33,766 nucleotides of DNA from contig JAFUGT010000174.1 in the NCBI GenBank assembly GCA_017469275.1, forward strand, positions 1 to 33,766. The letters run 5' to 3'. The notes below the pieces were generated by a model. The model did not search any database and had not been told where the DNA came from. It was given only the letters and a program-made list of their open reading frames with translations. Positions 18,055-26,951 of the stretch are shown piece after piece. The position numbers and the translations under genes are program-made. Positions within the stretch are counted from its first letter, which is position 1. Every line of letters starts with the position of its first letter. This DNA is from Lachnospiraceae bacterium (GTDB taxonomy: Bacteria; Bacillota; Clostridia; Lachnospirales; Lachnospiraceae).

Positions 18055-18860
18055 AGAAAAAATTAAAAAATGCAATTGCATCATTATTGATAATCTCGGC
18101 GGCAGTATTTTTCGTGAATGGTACAGCGCGTGCAGAGGTAACTACAGAGGGCTGGGATGAGACCAGGTCGGTATACTATGTGAAAGATGATGAAAAGATA
18201 GTTAAAGCTGATGGGATTGTCAAAGTGGATCAGGATTATCTCTACTTTGAGAAGGGAGTACTCCAATCAGCTTATACAGGTCTTAAGAAGATCAAAGATG
18301 ACGATACATTTGAACTCTATTATATTGAAAATGGTAAAGCGGCTGTCAATACCTGGCAGACGGTAGAGGAAAAAACAGGCAAATTTACCTACTATTTCGG
18401 AGCAAAAGGTAAGGCGTATAAGGCTGACAGTATTAGCGGTATGAGAACCACCAAGGTCGCTATCAAAAAAGTTGAGGGAGTTAAGTACGGCTTTGATGAA
18501 AACGGTCATTCGGTTAAGGGATTATGGTCTACTGATACCAAGCTGGCGTTCTTTAATAAAAAGACGGGTGTATATGACCAAAAGGCTACCAAGAAATATC
18601 AGAAGGCGGTTAAGAGAGGCAAGAAATCTGCCGGTCTTGCCAAGAAGATTAAGAAGACTTTCGGCAAACCCAAGAAGGTCAAGAAGAACTCCTCATGCAA
18701 TCCCTTTGACATTAAGTCAAATCAGACTATCACCAGTAGTATGCTGAAGAATTACAAGGGATATAATTACATTTACAAGAATATAGTAATTTCTATGACA
18801 AAGAATACAAAGACCGGAGTTTACTATATGGATGGTGCAGGACCTATTGATTTGGACTGA
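18051..18860 (+). CDS. secreted Lys-rich wall-repeat protein without catalytic domain
   Basis: A 269-residue exported protein. The signal peptide is about 1-28 (KKKLKNAIASLLIISAAVF...ARA-E). Diverged wall-binding-type repeats span about 35-180: SVYYVKDDEKIVKADGIV, DYLYFEKGVLQSAYTGLKKI, FELYYIENGKAAVNTWQ, YYFGAKGKAYKADSISG, KYGFDENGHSVKGLW. The C-terminal third is very basic (KKYQKAVKRGKKSAG..., KKIKKTFGKPKKVKKNSS) and ends in a short Tyr-rich YNYIYKN / VYYMDG segment. No Cys-His-Asp triad is present; a single Cys lies in SSCNPF. The ATGA overlap with the carrier gene suggests a direct functional link; it could be a structural acceptor or scaffold for the modification. No family is recognised beyond the repeats. 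Confidence 0.7.
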   Translation: MKKKLKNAIASLLIISAAVFFVNGTARAEVTTEGWDETRSVYYVKDDEKIVKADGIVKVDQDYLYFEKGVLQSAYTGLKKIKDDDTFELYYIENGKAAVNTWQTVEEKTGKFTYYFGAKGKAYKADSISGMRTTKVAIKKVEGVKYGFDENGHSVKGLWSTDTKLAFFNKKTGVYDQKATKKYQKAVKRGKKSAGLAKKIKKTFGKPKKVKKNSSCNPFDIKSNQTITSSMLKNYKGYNYIYKNIVISMTKNTKTGVYYMDGAGPIDLD

Positions 18861-18952
18861 TTGCGACGGGGAAGTATCTGCGCAATAGATATAGGAATAT
18901 AAAAGTGTGTTGAAATTACAAATTGACAATATCTGTACCGGAGGATTATGAA

Positions 18953-19660
18953 ATGAAGAATAGAATCAGACTAACAACAATGATTTTCGCATTTGCCCTT
19001 TGCATGTTGTTGAATTCCAAAGTAATGGCCGCCAATCCCGGACTGGTTGAAGAGAATGGTGTGCTTCATTATTATGATGAAGGTGGCACGCTTGTTACCA
19101 ATAAATGCGTTATTAAAATAACTGATGATGACAAGGACAAATATTACAATATAGACGCAGACGGGAAAGTGGTTGAATGGGAAGGCGTTAGAGCAAAGGC
19201 AGCCGATAGGCTCATTAAATTAAAAGCAGTACCCGAAGACGGGAGTAATGATAAAGAGGTTTTGAAATGTCTCAAAAAAGCCTTTAAGTGGTCTGCAAAA
19301 TTGAAGTACGTGAATATTTCAAAAAAAGTGAAGAAGGATTCCAAGGCTTTAGAGTATTTTGGAAATTATGGATTTGTAAGATCGAAGGGTGACTGTAATT
19401 CACAGGCGGCTACATTTACCCTTATGGCGCAGGTGTTAGGATATGACGCTACATTTGTAAGAGGTTATGTTCCACAGGCACTTAAGAACGGTAAACCGTC
19501 TAAGTTCGGTGCTCACGCATGGGTGACGATCAAGATGGGAAAGAAGAATTATGTGTTTGATCCTAACTTTGAGAGAACCAATAAAGCGGGTTGGAAATTC
19601 AAGTACGGTGCAAAGAAGCATTACAGATATTTCAGTAAGAAAAAGAAAGAGTTAAAGTAA
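18953..19660 (+). CDS. secreted transglutaminase-like protein
   Basis: A 235-residue exported protein. Signal peptide about 1-26 (MKNRIRLTTMIFAFALCML...VMA-A), then one short wall-repeat-like unit (NGVLHYYDEGGTLVTNKCV) and a classic transglutaminase-core domain over about 85-235. Its triad is Cys148 in SKGDCNSQA, His188 in GAHAWVTI and Asp203 in YVFDPNFER. ATG 18953 has CGGAGG 8 bases upstream; reading from TTG 18923 would add residues with no site. The gene follows the wall-repeat gene by 92 bases and precedes the SH3 lipoprotein by 26, in line with one operon. It may cut or crosslink envelope peptides; the substrate is unknown. Confidence 0.8.
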   Translation: MKNRIRLTTMIFAFALCMLLNSKVMAANPGLVEENGVLHYYDEGGTLVTNKCVIKITDDDKDKYYNIDADGKVVEWEGVRAKAADRLIKLKAVPEDGSNDKEVLKCLKKAFKWSAKLKYVNISKKVKKDSKALEYFGNYGFVRSKGDCNSQAATFTLMAQVLGYDATFVRGYVPQALKNGKPSKFGAHAWVTIKMGKKNYVFDPNFERTNKAGWKFKYGAKKHYRYFSKKKKELK

Positions 19661-19686
19661 GATAAACCTGAAAGGAATGGAATAAG

Positions 19687-20271
19687 ATGAAACTTGACAG
19701 ATACAAATGTTATTTGGCGGCTGCAGCGTTGGCGCTTACACTTACCGGCTGTGGTGGCGGCGAGGCAAAAACAACAGAGGCAGAGCAGGAAAGTACTACA
19801 CAGGCTACTGAGCAGGCGGCATCTGAGGACAGTGATACTACTGCTGAGGAAGAGAAGAGTGATAGTGAAGCAGTTGCGAATTCAGATGCAGAGAATGAGT
19901 CGACTGATAACGCTGAAACAGAGAATACGGAAACAACTGATAATAAGGCGGCTGCGGTTACAATGTACACTACAGAAAGTATAACTCTACGCAAAGAGGC
20001 TTCCGGTTCGAGCGAGGATCTTGGCGTCGTTGCCATAGGAAGCACGATAGAGGCATACGAGACATCAGGTGACTATATCAGAGTAACTTATGATGGTAAA
20101 GAGGGATATGTATTAAAGGATTATGTGACCGAGGATAAGGAAACTGCTGACAAAGCGGTGGAGGCATCCAAGCAGGCACAGGCTGAGTCAAGTGACAGCA
20201 AATCTTCAGGAAAGAAAGAGAAAAAGAAAAAAGCTAATACAGAATGCCTTGAAAACGGATTGCTTAATTAA
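19687..20271 (+). CDS. SH3-domain lipoprotein
   Basis: A 194-residue lipoprotein. The lipobox LTLTGC places the lipid-bearing Cys at residue 22. A low-complexity Glu/Thr/Ser/Ala linker (about 25-90) crosses the wall, then a bacterial SH3 domain at about 93-147 shows SITLRKEASGSSEDLGVVAIGSTI, GDYIRVTYDGKEGYVLKDYV. SH3b modules bind peptidoglycan peptides or related polymers. A basic Lys-rich tail (SSGKKEKKKKAN) ends the protein. GAAAGGAATGG is the ribosome site. As the last gene before a strong hairpin terminator it probably closes the Dlt-like cluster. The reading frame on the other strand over the linker is a composition artefact. Confidence 0.85.
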   Translation: MKLDRYKCYLAAAALALTLTGCGGGEAKTTEAEQESTTQATEQAASEDSDTTAEEEKSDSEAVANSDAENESTDNAETENTETTDNKAAAVTMYTTESITLRKEASGSSEDLGVVAIGSTIEAYETSGDYIRVTYDGKEGYVLKDYVTEDKETADKAVEASKQAQAESSDSKSSGKKEKKKKANTECLENGLLN

Positions 20272-20327
20272 GCAGATGTTGGTAATGATTTTATATTAAT
20301 AATTTGATATTAATATTAATGACGAGC

Positions 20328-20417
20328 AAAGAGACTACTCCATTATGGTATGTACCTGCTTTACCGGACACTATGGTAAAAAGGATATGTACCAATAAAA
20401 GGTGTAAGTCTCTTTTT
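20328..20417 (+). terminator. large three-tier hairpin terminator
   Basis: AAAGAGACT (20328-20336) pairs with AGTCTCTTT (20407-20415) followed by TTTTT. Inside lie GGTATGTACC (20347-20356) opposite GGATATGTACC (20383-20393), and TTTACC (20360-20365) opposite GGTAAA (20375-20380). It is larger than a usual terminator and may also be a small structured RNA. The 290-base gap (20272-20561) otherwise holds AT-rich sequence and the next promoter. Confidence 0.7.
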
Positions 20418-20420
20418 CGG

Positions 20421-20448
20421 TTGTTTTTTCCCTGAGTTTGGGTATAAT
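20421..20448 (+). promoter_or_regulatory. promoter of the redox trio
   Basis: TTGTTT (20421-20426) and TATAAT (20443-20448) are separated by 16 bases, immediately after the terminator of the preceding operon. A second TATAAT at 20454-20459 is less well supported by a -35 element. The leader to the ATG would be about 108 bases. Confidence 0.6.
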
Positions 20449-20561
20449 AGGTGTATAATATATTTTATATTGTAATGCGTTATGTTTTATTGAAGAAGGA
20501 TGTAATAATAGAAATATGTTATCGAATTAAATATGATATTACTTAAAACCGGAGGTCATTT

Positions 20562-21218
20562 ATGGGAAAAACAAGTTTGAGATTTATGAAAATATGTATG
20601 AAAGCAGGTAAGGTGTTGTGTTTGTGTCTTATTGCCTTTACTCTTGCGGGCTGTACAAGTGATATTGCAGGTCCTGATGGTTCACACAAAGAGGGGCAGG
20701 ATGTGATTGAAGCACCGGAAGAAAATGGCGAAGCTCAAAATGATGCAGTTTCGGATAATTCAGAGGATGACATGAGTTATGGAGAACTCTCAGAGGGGGA
20801 TAAAGCTCCTGATTTTACTGCGGATACGGTAAGTGGAGAGAAGTTTACACTTTCAGAGAACTCAGGTAAAGTGGTTCTTATTAATTTCTGGGCGACATGG
20901 TGCGGACCTTGTGTGGGTGAGATGCCTGCATTTGAAAGACTTAACAAGGAATATGGGGATGATGTTGAGATATTGTGTGTCAACTGCGTAGAGAGTAATG
21001 ATACGGTTGATGCATTTGTTAAGGAGAACGGATACACTTTTCCTATTGCATATGATCCGGAAGGAGAAATCAATTATAAGTATCCTACTCAGGGAATACC
21101 ATACACAGTTGTTATAGGTAAGGATGGCATTATCAGTGCCATATATATTGGTTCAGAGGGTGAGGAAGAACAGTATCAGAAATATAAGTCATCAATCGAT
21201 GAAGCTCTTGCAAAGTAG
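20562..21218 (+). CDS. TlpA/ResA-like thioredoxin-fold lipoprotein
   Basis: A 218-residue extracytoplasmic thiol-disulfide protein. The lipobox FTLAGC puts the lipid-bearing Cys at residue 31. After an acidic linker, the AhpC/TSA-redoxin fold starts at about 77 (GDKAPDFTADTVSGEKFTL). The active site is Cys114-Gly-Pro-Cys117 in FWATWCGPC, followed by PAFERL, VNCVES and the cis-Pro region YPTQGIPYTVVIG. All catalytic residues are present. Neighbours are a CD1871A-type CXXC peptide (37 bases downstream) and a membrane polyferredoxin, a set that recurs in clostridia and suggests electron transfer across the membrane to keep this thioredoxin reduced. CGGAGG precedes the ATG. Confidence 0.9.
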   Translation: MGKTSLRFMKICMKAGKVLCLCLIAFTLAGCTSDIAGPDGSHKEGQDVIEAPEENGEAQNDAVSDNSEDDMSYGELSEGDKAPDFTADTVSGEKFTLSENSGKVVLINFWATWCGPCVGEMPAFERLNKEYGDDVEILCVNCVESNDTVDAFVKENGYTFPIAYDPEGEINYKYPTQGIPYTVVIGKDGIISAIYIGSEGEEEQYQKYKSSIDEALAK

Positions 21219-21255
21219 CTAAACCGCTGAGGTCTTTAATAAATGGAGATTTAAG

Positions 21256-21408
21256 ATGGAGAAAAAGGGAAAAAATATTATATTTATAAGAGCCGGTTTG
21301 ATATCAGTCGGGATTATTCTTGTGGTGATAGGCATTCATAACGGAGGTTATGCGGATATTATGAACAAGGCAATCCGCATATGTTATGAATGTATAGGAA
21401 TCGGATAA
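21256..21408 (+). CDS. CD1871A-family CXXC motif membrane peptide
   Basis: A 50-residue peptide. A basic start (MEKKGKN) is followed by one membrane helix (about 8-29, IIFIRAGLISVGIILVVIGI), then a short outer segment and a C terminus ending ICYECIGIG, where the two Cys form a CXXC pair. That end matches the CD1871A family of clostridial CXXC mini-proteins, which sit between a TlpA-like gene and a 4Fe-4S membrane protein gene, as here. The likely job is passing electrons between the polyferredoxin and the thioredoxin, but this is inference. AATGGAG is 8 bases before the ATG. Confidence 0.85.
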   Translation: MEKKGKNIIFIRAGLISVGIILVVIGIHNGGYADIMNKAIRICYECIGIG

Positions 21409-21411
21409 ATT

Positions 21412-21462
21412 CCGAAGTCTCACTTCACGATTGAATATAGTATATGCTAAGTGAAACTTCGG
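21412..21462 (+). repeat. hairpin between the CXXC peptide and polyferredoxin genes
   Basis: CCGAAGTCTCACTT (21412-21425) pairs with AAGTGAAACTTCGG (21449-21462), 13 of 14 pairs. No T run follows, so it is probably an RNA processing or stability element inside the operon and not a terminator. The next ribosome site begins about 10 bases later. Confidence 0.6.
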
Positions 21463-21484
21463 TCTGGTTGAAAAAGGAACGGTG

Positions 21485-22297
21485 ATGATGAAATTATCTG
21501 AGCATAAGCGCAGATTGATACAGCTTTTCTGCGCATTGTTATATAACTGTAATTTTACAGGTTTTGCGAAAGGTGAGATATATCAGGGAAAACTCAAGGG
21601 AGCGTGCGTTCCCGGACTTAATTGTTACTCGTGTCCGGGAGCTTTGGGAGCATGCCCGTTGGGGAGTCTGCAATCTGCATTGGTCTCTGCAAAATATAGA
21701 GTCAACTATTATATACTGGGTGTTTTAATATTATTCGGTGTGCTTTTCGGAAGGGTAATATGCGGATTTCTATGTCCTTTCGGACTTATTCAGGAGCTTC
21801 TATATAAGATACCGACTAAGAAAGTTAAGAAGGGTACCTGGAGTCAGGTGTTGTCATATCTGAAATATGTTATTCTTGCGATATTTGTTATAGTAATTCC
21901 TCTCATAAAATTTGTTCCCGGATTTTGTAAGTATATATGCCCTGCGGGTACCTTGGAGGGTGGTCTTACTTTGACGGCAATGAAAGAACAGTTGGCAGCT
22001 CTTACAGGTTCGTTGTTTGTCTGGAAAGTTGTGGTCTTATTGGTTATTATGGTTTCTGCGGTATTGGTATTTCGATGTTTTTGCCGTTTTCTTTGTCCAT
22101 TAGGCGCCATTTATTCTCTGTTTTACAAAGTCTCCATATGTGGTATCAAAGTTGATGAGAGTAAATGCATTGGATGTAATATATGTGTCCGTGAGTGTAA
22201 ACTTGATGTCAAAAAAGTAGGTGACAGGGAATGCGTGCATTGCGGGGAGTGCAAGGGGCATTGTCCTGTGGACGCAATTTCCTATAAGAAGTATTGA
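21485..22297 (+). CDS. membrane 4Fe-4S polyferredoxin (NapH/NosR/YccM-like)
   Basis: A 270-residue integral membrane protein with about five helices. Several Cys clusters are visible: N-terminal CYSCPGALGACPLG, then CGFLCPFGLIQELLY, CKYICPAGTLEGG and CRFLCPLGAIYSLFY, the paired CxxxCP motifs of NapH/NosR-type proteins. The C terminus carries two ferredoxin-type 4Fe-4S motifs, CIGCNICVRECK and CVHCGECKGHCP. It should carry electrons from the cytosol through the membrane, here most likely to the CXXC peptide and TlpA-like lipoprotein of the same operon. Start 21485 is preceded by AAAAAGGA with 6 bases between; ATG 21488 and GTG 21482 are alternatives. The stop overlaps the promoter of the EAL gene. 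Confidence 0.9.
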   Translation: MMKLSEHKRRLIQLFCALLYNCNFTGFAKGEIYQGKLKGACVPGLNCYSCPGALGACPLGSLQSALVSAKYRVNYYILGVLILFGVLFGRVICGFLCPFGLIQELLYKIPTKKVKKGTWSQVLSYLKYVILAIFVIVIPLIKFVPGFCKYICPAGTLEGGLTLTAMKEQLAALTGSLFVWKVVVLLVIMVSAVLVFRCFCRFLCPLGAIYSLFYKVSICGIKVDESKCIGCNICVRECKLDVKKVGDRECVHCGECKGHCPVDAISYKKY

Positions 22298-22322
22298 AAA
22301 ATATATATTTTTTAGATATACT
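22294..22322 (+). promoter_or_regulatory. promoter of the EAL gene
   Basis: TTGAAA (22294-22299) and TATACT (22317-22322) have an ideal 17-base spacer. The -35 box overlaps the polyferredoxin stop codon. The leader is about 37 bases. The EAL and HD-GYP genes probably share this promoter. Confidence 0.65.
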
Positions 22323-22365
22323 TAAATGTGGATTTTTGTTTTTTTAAATAAGGGGAAGGATTGAT

Positions 22366-24594
22366 ATGGCAAATCGAAATCAGAAAAAAATCAGGAAAAT
22401 TAAGAAGAACCATTCTTGGGTAAGTATCATTTTTTTGATGATAAGCAATGCATTGGTCGTTGCGTCTATTGCAGCTTTTGTGCTGATAATAGCGCATTTT
22501 TTCATTAAGAGCAAGACAAATGCAGAATGTGATGCAATTAAGTATATGGCATCTATATATGATAATTGGGAAAGTGATGAAGATGATAATAAAGATGATA
22601 TATATAAATTATTAGATGCCAGCGGAAGAGATTATGTTATTAGAGATGCTTCCGGAACAATAATACATAAAAATGGTGAAGCTACATTTAGCGATAAGGG
22701 CTATAAGATGTATTCGCATACTACTATCATTGATGAGGAAGATGAGTCAGGCTTGACTGTTAGTGTTAATTCCGCAGATGATAATAATTCGGGAGTTAAC
22801 GTTAGTATTAATATGCCGGATAGTGTTAATGAGTCAGAAGATATCAATACGCCGGTTGTAATCAACTACATGGACAATATCAGTATCTATGAGGATTCAA
22901 AGTACGACTATCTGGATATAGTGGAGGGAGAAGTAAGACCGGATTTTAAGTCATTGTCAGCCTTGCTTTATCCTATGACAAATGTAGACTTTGAAGAAGA
23001 TATGTCAAAAGAAGAAATCGATGGTTTGATTGATGACGAAATTGACAAAACGGTTGAAACCACCAAAGCTCTTCAGGGAGAGGATGATAATGCTATGGTT
23101 CATCTGCCTTTTTGGATTGCGGTAAAAGTGAACGAGGGTAGTGAAGAACTGATTGCCAAGGCATATATTAATTTTGCTTATGATGATTTTGAATATTTCA
23201 CTATATTTGTAGTGTTTGTTTGCATGATTGCATTTATCATCTTTGTTGTAATGTTGATTAATATAATTATCAACATAGTCAATCAGAGAAAGACCGTCAG
23301 ACTGCTCTTTACGGATATTGTAACAGGCGGACACAACTGGACCTGGTTTTTGTATAAAGGGGAGCCTTTCCTCAGAAAAGGAAGTACTTCACGACATACA
23401 TATGCCGTTATCAATCTGGTCTTTGTAAAATACAGAAATTATTGTGTATGTCATTCCATTGAGCAGGGTGAGAGAATGCTCAAGAAAGTGTATTATCTGA
23501 TTAACAGACACCTTAACAAAAAAGAAATGATCGCACACGTATCAAATTCTAATTTTGCCTTGCTGTTAAAATATGATGATGTGGACAGACTTAAAATGCG
23601 CCTGCAAAGTCTTATATTGGAGCTTGAGAAGATAGATCCTGAGCATGTGTTCAGTTTTCAGGCAGGTGTTGCTCCGGTAGAAGTTATCAGAAATGAAAAA
23701 GGACGGGTACTTAGAAGAAAGATACTTGACTTGGAAGTTGTATATAACAATGCATGTACTGCGAGAGGTACGTTGGCTGATTCGGATGAGTCGGGAGTTG
23801 CCCTCTTTGATACCAAACTTGTTGAGGATCAGAAGTGGATAGATAAGGTGACGGAAAGACAACGCTATGCCATAGAGCATGAAGAATTTATGGTATATTA
23901 CCAGCCCAAATATGATCCAAGTACTAACAAACTTAAAGGGGCAGAGGCTCTTATAAGATGGCAGAATGAAGATATGGGATTTGTTCCGCCGGGAAGATTT
24001 ATTCCTATTTTTGAGAAGAGCGGTTTCATTACTGAGATAGATCATTATATGTTAGAGCATGTGGCAAAAGATCAGAAGGCGTGGCTTGACAAAGGCTGTA
24101 AATGTGTACCTGTGTCTGTCAATGTGTCAAGAGCGCATTTTATCGAAAGTGATCTGGCTGAACAGATAAGAGATATCGTTGATAAAGCAGGAACGCCTCA
24201 TGAGTATATAGAGATAGAGCTTACGGAAAGTGCATTTTTTGACGATAAGAAAGCGCTTATATCTACCATTACCCGTTTGAAGGAATATGGTTTTTCGGTA
24301 TCTATGGATGATTTCGGTTCGGGATATTCATCACTTAATTCCTTGAAGGACATGCCTCTTGATGTGTTGAAATTAGATGCTGAGTTCTTCAGGGGAGAGA
24401 ATCAGGGAGAACGAGGAGAGATAGTTGTATCCGAAGCTATCAAACTTGCCAAGAGTCTTAATATGAGAACCGTTGCAGAGGGCGTAGAGGTCAAGGAACA
24501 GGTTGATTTTCTTGCAAAACAGGGTTGCGATATGATACAGGGTTACTATTTTGCCAAACCTATGCCCAAAGAGGATTATGAGAAGAGAATGTAA
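22366..24594 (+). CDS. EAL-domain cyclic-di-GMP phosphodiesterase with degenerate GGDEF domain
   Basis: A 742-residue membrane enzyme. Helix 1 is about 20-47, an acidic outer sensor domain about 48-280, helix 2 about 283-311. Then comes a GGDEF-like fold (about 315-470) whose active-site loop reads SNSNF at 393-397, so cyclase activity is lost. The EAL domain (about 500-742) keeps the signature Glu527-Ala-Leu in GAEALIRW, plus SVNVS, ELTES, DDFGSGYSSL, the Lys in KLDAEF, AEGVE and QGYYFAKPM, so it should hydrolyse cyclic di-GMP. AGGGGAAGG precedes the ATG. An HD-GYP gene follows, giving two phosphodiesterases in a row. The signal sensed is unknown. Confidence 0.92.
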   Translation: MANRNQKKIRKIKKNHSWVSIIFLMISNALVVASIAAFVLIIAHFFIKSKTNAECDAIKYMASIYDNWESDEDDNKDDIYKLLDASGRDYVIRDASGTIIHKNGEATFSDKGYKMYSHTTIIDEEDESGLTVSVNSADDNNSGVNVSINMPDSVNESEDINTPVVINYMDNISIYEDSKYDYLDIVEGEVRPDFKSLSALLYPMTNVDFEEDMSKEEIDGLIDDEIDKTVETTKALQGEDDNAMVHLPFWIAVKVNEGSEELIAKAYINFAYDDFEYFTIFVVFVCMIAFIIFVVMLINIIINIVNQRKTVRLLFTDIVTGGHNWTWFLYKGEPFLRKGSTSRHTYAVINLVFVKYRNYCVCHSIEQGERMLKKVYYLINRHLNKKEMIAHVSNSNFALLLKYDDVDRLKMRLQSLILELEKIDPEHVFSFQAGVAPVEVIRNEKGRVLRRKILDLEVVYNNACTARGTLADSDESGVALFDTKLVEDQKWIDKVTERQRYAIEHEEFMVYYQPKYDPSTNKLKGAEALIRWQNEDMGFVPPGRFIPIFEKSGFITEIDHYMLEHVAKDQKAWLDKGCKCVPVSVNVSRAHFIESDLAEQIRDIVDKAGTPHEYIEIELTESAFFDDKKALISTITRLKEYGFSVSMDDFGSGYSSLNSLKDMPLDVLKLDAEFFRGENQGERGEIVVSEAIKLAKSLNMRTVAEGVEVKEQVDFLAKQGCDMIQGYYFAKPMPKEDYEKRM

Positions 24595-24597
24595 ATG

Positions 24598-24634
24598 AAG
24601 CATATCAACTGTATTGATGAGTTTCGCAATCACC
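24598..24634 (+). repeat. solo copy of the structured element's right end
   Basis: Matches 17753-17789 at 32 of 37 bases, including GATGAGTTTCGCAATC. It starts 4 bases after the EAL stop and ends about 20 bases before the HD-GYP ribosome site. No partner arm is present nearby, so it cannot form the long hairpin of the full copy. Confidence 0.75.
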
Positions 24635-24667
24635 TACGACTTAACACTTAATAAGGAGATTATTTTA

Positions 24668-26884
24668 ATGGCAATCGATAAGGATAGAATGAATAGGGAA
24701 CGTAACAGGATAAGAATGTTAGTGTTTATGGTTCTTTCTGTATTGACTAATCTGATATTGAATCATATTGTCAGCTATTTGGGATTACCGCTTTTCATTG
24801 ATAATGTGGGTACCATTACTGCAGCTGCGATTGGTGGATATCTGCCGGGAATTATTGTGGGCTATGTTACTAATATAGTTAATATGACTGCTGATCCCGC
24901 TAATGCATATTATGCAGTTTTAAGTGCAGTGATTGCTATATTTGGTGCTTTTTTTGCCAACAAAGGATATTTTGAAAAAATACATAAGACAATCATCACA
25001 ATTCCTGTGTTTGCAATAGTCGGAGGTGCGTTTGGGTCACTCATAACATATCTGATGTACGGATTTGGGATGGGAGAAGGAATATCAGCACCATTTGCTA
25101 AGACACTACTTGAAAAGGGTTCGCTTTCCGTTTTTCAGGCTCAGTTTATATCTGATATGGCGATAGATCTTGTGGATAAAGCCATTACGGTTTTACTCGT
25201 ATTTGTCATTCTTAGACTGTTGCCGGATAAAGTTAAATCATCGCTTAGACTTACGGGCTGGCGACAGACTCCTATGTCAGCGGAGGATTTGGATGCTGCA
25301 TCTAAAAATGATACCAGAGTGACGTCATTGAGAGTCAAGATAATTGTGATTATCAGCGCGATAATGATATTCGTTGCATTTGTCACTACCGCTATCAGTT
25401 ACCTGCTTTACCGCAACTTTGCTATTAAGGAATTTACCACCACAGGTCAAAATGTGGCAAAGTTAGCTGCCAGTACAATCGATGGTGATGCTGTGGACGT
25501 ATATTTATCAGAGGGAGAAAATGCTGAAGGGTATAAGGAAGTTGAGAAAAAACTTGAGAAGATAAGAGAAACCTCTAAGGATATTGAATATCTGTATGTA
25601 TATCAAATTAAAGAAGACGGATGCCATGTTGTGTTTGATTTGGATACGGCGGATTTGCCAGGTGCGGAACCAGGTGAAATTATAGAATTTGATGAGTCTT
25701 TTAGCGAGTATATTCCCAATCTTCTGGCAGGGGAGAATATAGATTCTATTGTTACCGATGATACCTACGGATGGCTTTTAACAGATTATGAGCCTGTATA
25801 TGATTCCGAAGGTAATTGTGTATGTTATGCTGCGGCCGATATACAGATGCAGGATGTTGCACTTAATAGTATAAGTTTTTTAACTATGGTCAGTTCGTTG
25901 TTTGTCGGGTTCTTTATATTTATTCTTGTCTTTTGTGTATGGCTTGCAGATTACAATTTAATCTATCCGATAACAGCTATGACACTATCTGCAAGCAAAT
26001 TTGTATATGACAACGAAGAGACCATTGATGTCAGTGTGGAGAGACTTAACAGACTTAATGTTAACACAGGAGATGAGATAGAGAATCTCTACGATTCGCT
26101 GACTAAGACAATAGCCGAGACTGTTGGATATATTGAGGATGTCAAGGAAAAAGGTGAAGAGATTGCTCATATGCAAAATGGTCTTATATATGTTTTGGCA
26201 GATCTTGTGGAGAGCCGCGATAAGAATACCGGTGATCATGTCAGAAAGACAGCGGCATATGTTCGTCTTATATTAAGAAAAATGAAGGAAAAAGGAGTAT
26301 ACTCGGAATATCTCACAGATGAGTATATGGAGGATGTGGCTAATTCAGCTCCTCTTCATGATGTAGGTAAGATCAAAGTATCAGATCTGATACTTAATAA
26401 ACCGGGAAAATTGACTGATGAAGAATTTGAAATCATGAAAAGTCATACAACTGCAGGTAATGATATAATTACCAGTGCTATGGCACTGGTATCAGACAGC
26501 GGATATCTTAAAGAGGCGAAGAATCTTGCCACCTATCATCATGAAAAATGGGATGGTTCAGGTTATCCGTGTGGAATTGCCGGAGAGGAAATACCTTTGT
26601 CTGCTAGAATAATGGCTATTGCCGATGTATTCGATGCTCTTGTTTCTAAAAGAAGTTACAAGAAGCCATTCACTTTTGAACAAGCTATGGATATAATTAA
26701 AGAGGGTGCCGGAAAGCATTTTGATCCTGAATTAGCTAAGCTGTTCATTGAAGCCGATGAGGAAGTAAGAGCAATTGCTGAAGAACATGAAAGAATGAGC
26801 AAAGGTGTTGCTTCCGTGCTCGCACGGGAAAGCGACACTTTTGCGATTGAAAACACGGAGTCGACAGACGACGGGAAAGAATGA
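24668..26884 (+). CDS. HD-GYP cyclic-di-GMP phosphodiesterase with membrane sensor
   Basis: A 738-residue membrane protein. The N terminus (about 15-185) has about five helices resembling an integral sensory or ECF-like domain. A helix at about 220-245, an outer Cache-like domain (about 250-395) and another helix (about 400-427) follow, then a coiled linker. The HD-GYP domain (about 500-710) shows DKNTGDHVRKT, the metal pair His564/Asp565 in LHDVGK, HTTAGND, HHEKWDGSGYP with GYP at 632-634, and ADVFDALVSKRSYK, all intact. AAGGAG lies 9 bases before ATG 24668; an earlier in-frame start lies in the repeat. The last 30 or so residues are encoded by a repeated hairpin element. Confidence 0.92.
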   Translation: MAIDKDRMNRERNRIRMLVFMVLSVLTNLILNHIVSYLGLPLFIDNVGTITAAAIGGYLPGIIVGYVTNIVNMTADPANAYYAVLSAVIAIFGAFFANKGYFEKIHKTIITIPVFAIVGGAFGSLITYLMYGFGMGEGISAPFAKTLLEKGSLSVFQAQFISDMAIDLVDKAITVLLVFVILRLLPDKVKSSLRLTGWRQTPMSAEDLDAASKNDTRVTSLRVKIIVIISAIMIFVAFVTTAISYLLYRNFAIKEFTTTGQNVAKLAASTIDGDAVDVYLSEGENAEGYKEVEKKLEKIRETSKDIEYLYVYQIKEDGCHVVFDLDTADLPGAEPGEIIEFDESFSEYIPNLLAGENIDSIVTDDTYGWLLTDYEPVYDSEGNCVCYAAADIQMQDVALNSISFLTMVSSLFVGFFIFILVFCVWLADYNLIYPITAMTLSASKFVYDNEETIDVSVERLNRLNVNTGDEIENLYDSLTKTIAETVGYIEDVKEKGEEIAHMQNGLIYVLADLVESRDKNTGDHVRKTAAYVRLILRKMKEKGVYSEYLTDEYMEDVANSAPLHDVGKIKVSDLILNKPGKLTDEEFEIMKSHTTAGNDIITSAMALVSDSGYLKEAKNLATYHHEKWDGSGYPCGIAGEEIPLSARIMAIADVFDALVSKRSYKKPFTFEQAMDIIKEGAGKHFDPELAKLFIEADEEVRAIAEEHERMSKGVASVLARESDTFAIENTESTDDGKE
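26789..26838. repeat. 50-bp direct hairpin repeat, copy 1 (inside HD-GYP)
   Basis: The copy matches 26875-26924 at 49 of 50 bases. It contains an inverted repeat: GTGTTGCTTCCGTG opposite CACGGGAAAGCGACAC, with a four-base loop CTCG. Copy 1 lies in the HD-GYP coding region and encodes part of its C-terminal tail. Confidence 0.9.
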
Positions 26885-26924
26885 GCAAAGGTGTTGCTTC
26901 CGTGCTTGCACGGGAAAGCGACAC
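26875..26924. repeat. 50-bp direct hairpin repeat, copy 2
   Basis: The copy begins 86 bases after copy 1 and contains the HD-GYP stop codon (26882-26884). It differs from copy 1 at one position, in the loop. It is REP-like in form and may end the HD-GYP transcript or stabilise it, although no T run follows. Confidence 0.9.
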
Positions 26925-26951
26925 CATTTAATAATTATACCGGAGGCAGAT